From Acidobacteriota bacterium (GTDB lineage: Bacteria; Acidobacteriota; UBA6911), in the NCBI GenBank assembly GCA_003225335.1, contig QHZE01000219.1, positions 1-41,666 of the forward strand: 41,666 nucleotides of DNA, in the 5' to 3' direction. The notes beneath the pieces are model-generated. The model was not told where the DNA came from, searched no databases, and saw only the letters and a list, made by a program, of their open reading frames with translations. A program made the position numbers and the translations under genes. Shown in pieces: positions 40,299-41,666 of this stretch; the stretch's first letter is position 1; each line of letters opens with the position of its first letter.

Positions 40299-41666
40299 AT
40301 GGGAATGAAGATAAAGATAAAGAGATGGATAGTTACTCTTACACTGCTTTTCCTGGGAGTTTTTCTACCACTCAGATCACAACCTCAGAGCCGGATTCCG
40401 GTGGATACCGGTGAAGTAAACCCGTCCAACCCTCCACGCTTCAAGGGATTCCGTGCCTCGCCGTCGTCGATCATTCAGTTCTACTTTTCAGAGGCGGGGA
40501 AGAGGTTCCTCATGGGCTCCCCTAATCCAAAGATGCGAGATATGGGGAGACTGGTCGTGGGAAACGGCAGTTACAGAGCTTCCTCAACCGCGCAGCCTAT
40601 TTTTGGAGTGCGGGTTCCCAGCTTCCATCCCGGCACTATCTCTGGGATCTGCAGCGCAATCAGCGGGTGCAAATTCAACCTGGAGTTGCCTACGAATGCC
40701 GTACCCCAGAACGAGGAGTCGGTGGATTTTATCCGTGGCGGGGGCTTGGGCGGCGAGGACCTCATTGTACAGGGTGCGAACGATTACCGGGTCGGCTTTG
40801 GAACCCTGGGAGGCTTGACCGGCTATTATGTGAGCAGGGATACGGACGGTACTCCCGAGTTTGAGGGGGGTCTTCCAGCTTTGCCGGACCCTCTTGAGCC
40901 TGGGGACATCCTGATTGGAGGAGGGGACCCGGTCATCGCGGCTGACCCGAGCAGGGGCGCAGTTTTTGCGGCCGACCTCCGATTTGACGTATCGACGACG
41001 GGAATCGGCGTCTTCCGGACAACCAAGGACAAGCTTAACAGCGGCCTCGCGGGCGATTGCCCGGATGGACCGCATACGGAGGCCCAGGCTGCGGGCTGCT
41101 GGCCTACAAAGAGAATAGTCAACGCTCAGCCCAGCCAATTCTTCAACCCATCAAATTTCCTGTTCTTCGAGGACAAGCCACACCTGGCGGTCGATGAAAG
41201 AGATGACGGGCCCGTTGGAGCCGGGGACGTCTATGTTACGGGCACTGAGTTCTCCAGTTTTTCCTCCGCCTCAAGGATCTGGCTCGTGGCTTGTAACAAC
41301 GCCCTCACCGCCTGTTCCGCCCCGGTCATTATAAGCGGCTCGGACACGGCCTCGCAGTTCTCCCATGTCGCGGTCCGGCCGGATGGTGGTGTCACGGTTA
41401 CCTATATTGACCTCGGTGCCTCTCCCTTCTTCAACCAACAATTTAACATTAAGTACGTCCGATGCTCACCGGCGGCCGCTCCTGCCACCCCTTCCTGTTC
41501 GCCAGCCACTCTTGTCTACGCCGAGACCCAACCCCTCGCCGTTAATGGTTTCTTGGGGGCCCAGGATTTCCGGGTCGTGACCTATCCGAAGCATGACCAT
41601 CGCACGGATGGCAACGGGACAGAGACATATGTAGTCTGGGACCGCTGCAAAGTTGATCCGAGTGCG
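40299..41666 (+). CDS. Secreted repeat protein, partial at window edge; paralogue of 32460-34403
   Basis: This frame is open from ATG 40299 to the last base (456 codons, no stop), so it is missing from the ORF track. AAAGGAGT lies 8 nt before the ATG. A basic start and hydrophobic core (RWIVTLTLLFLGVFLPL) form a signal peptide. The mature part matches the 32460-34403 product in order: IVQGANDYRVGF, SRDTDGTPEFEGGLPALPDP, GGGDPVIAADPSRGAVFAAD, AQAAGCWPTK, DERDDGPVGAGDVYVTGTEF, ISGSDTASQFSHVAVRPDGG, VTVTYIDLG, FNIKYVRCSP, FRVVTYPKHDHRTDG and VVWDRCK. The function is unknown; a sialidase-like propeller fold is a guess. Between them the two genes define a Cys-paired, secreted family. The remaining third or so of the protein lies beyond the window. 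Confidence 0.8.
   Translation, partial: MGMKIKIKRWIVTLTLLFLGVFLPLRSQPQSRIPVDTGEVNPSNPPRFKGFRASPSSIIQFYFSEAGKRFLMGSPNPKMRDMGRLVVGNGSYRASSTAQPIFGVRVPSFHPGTISGICSAISGCKFNLELPTNAVPQNEESVDFIRGGGLGGEDLIVQGANDYRVGFGTLGGLTGYYVSRDTDGTPEFEGGLPALPDPLEPGDILIGGGDPVIAADPSRGAVFAADLRFDVSTTGIGVFRTTKDKLNSGLAGDCPDGPHTEAQAAGCWPTKRIVNAQPSQFFNPSNFLFFEDKPHLAVDERDDGPVGAGDVYVTGTEFSSFSSASRIWLVACNNALTACSAPVIISGSDTASQFSHVAVRPDGGVTVTYIDLGASPFFNQQFNIKYVRCSPAAAPATPSCSPATLVYAETQPLAVNGFLGAQDFRVVTYPKHDHRTDGNGTETYVVWDRCKVDPSA

Overview
The window looks like a chromosomal segment of an uncultured member of the Acidobacteriota. It is GC-rich and has four very large TonB-dependent receptor genes of the Oar type (carboxypeptidase-regulatory-like N-terminal domain, plug, barrel). 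It also carries secreted glycoside hydrolases, an ASPIC/UnbV lipoprotein and many intergenic palindromic repeats. These traits together are typical of the phylum, but the assignment is an inference from gene content. I see no transposase, integrase, tRNA gene or CRISPR array.

Layout. 1-3.8 kb: a small secreted protein of unknown function, then a two-gene ABC importer (fused double permease plus an ATPase with a C-terminal AAA-associated domain). 3.9-4.6 kb: deoC on the minus strand. 5.0-8.9 kb: an HTH-TOBE (molybdate-type) regulator with a probable leaderless promoter, followed at 29 bp by a TonB-dependent receptor. 9.0-10.7 kb: a ClC chloride transporter gene whose middle is replaced by a piece of a HEPN-domain gene. 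10.9-18.0 kb, minus strand: a hemicellulose block of GH51 arabinofuranosidase, GH39 xylosidase-like enzyme and a broken TonB receptor that ends in the 5-prime end of a tmRNA gene. 18.3-20.5 kb: glycogen debranching enzyme glgX. 20.7-23.6 kb: an intact TonB receptor. 23.9-28.8 kb: a histidine kinase, an NtrC-type regulator and an ASPIC/UnbV lipoprotein in one operon. 28.8-32.2 kb: a TonB receptor broken by several lesions. 32.5-34.4 kb: a secreted repeat protein, with a paralogue entering the right edge at 40.3 kb. 34.7-35.8 kb: an outer-membrane barrel gene with a stop codon just after its signal peptide. 36.4-38.7 kb: a bacterioferritin with a changed ferroxidase ligand, and a short-type alpha-glucan phosphorylase. 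39.2-41.7 kb: an STN plus HEAT-like protein followed by the secreted paralogue.

How the genes fit together. GH39, GH51 and the receptor suggest arabinoxylan scavenging. GlgX and the glucan phosphorylase together would debranch and phosphorolyse stored glycogen. The kinase-regulator-ASPIC set is probably one signalling unit, but its target promoters are not visible here.

Two themes stand out. First, decay: at least five genes (ClC, two TonB receptors, the barrel gene, and the 3-prime end of a third receptor) have deletions, frameshifts, a nonsense codon or chimeric joins. Some of these joins could be assembly artefacts and need read support. Second, the intergenic spaces are filled by several unrelated repeat families. 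Three of these share one design: an outer inverted repeat enclosing two small hairpins. One family occurs as two identical copies that bracket the secreted-protein gene. All calls were made by eye; no database search or folding program was run.
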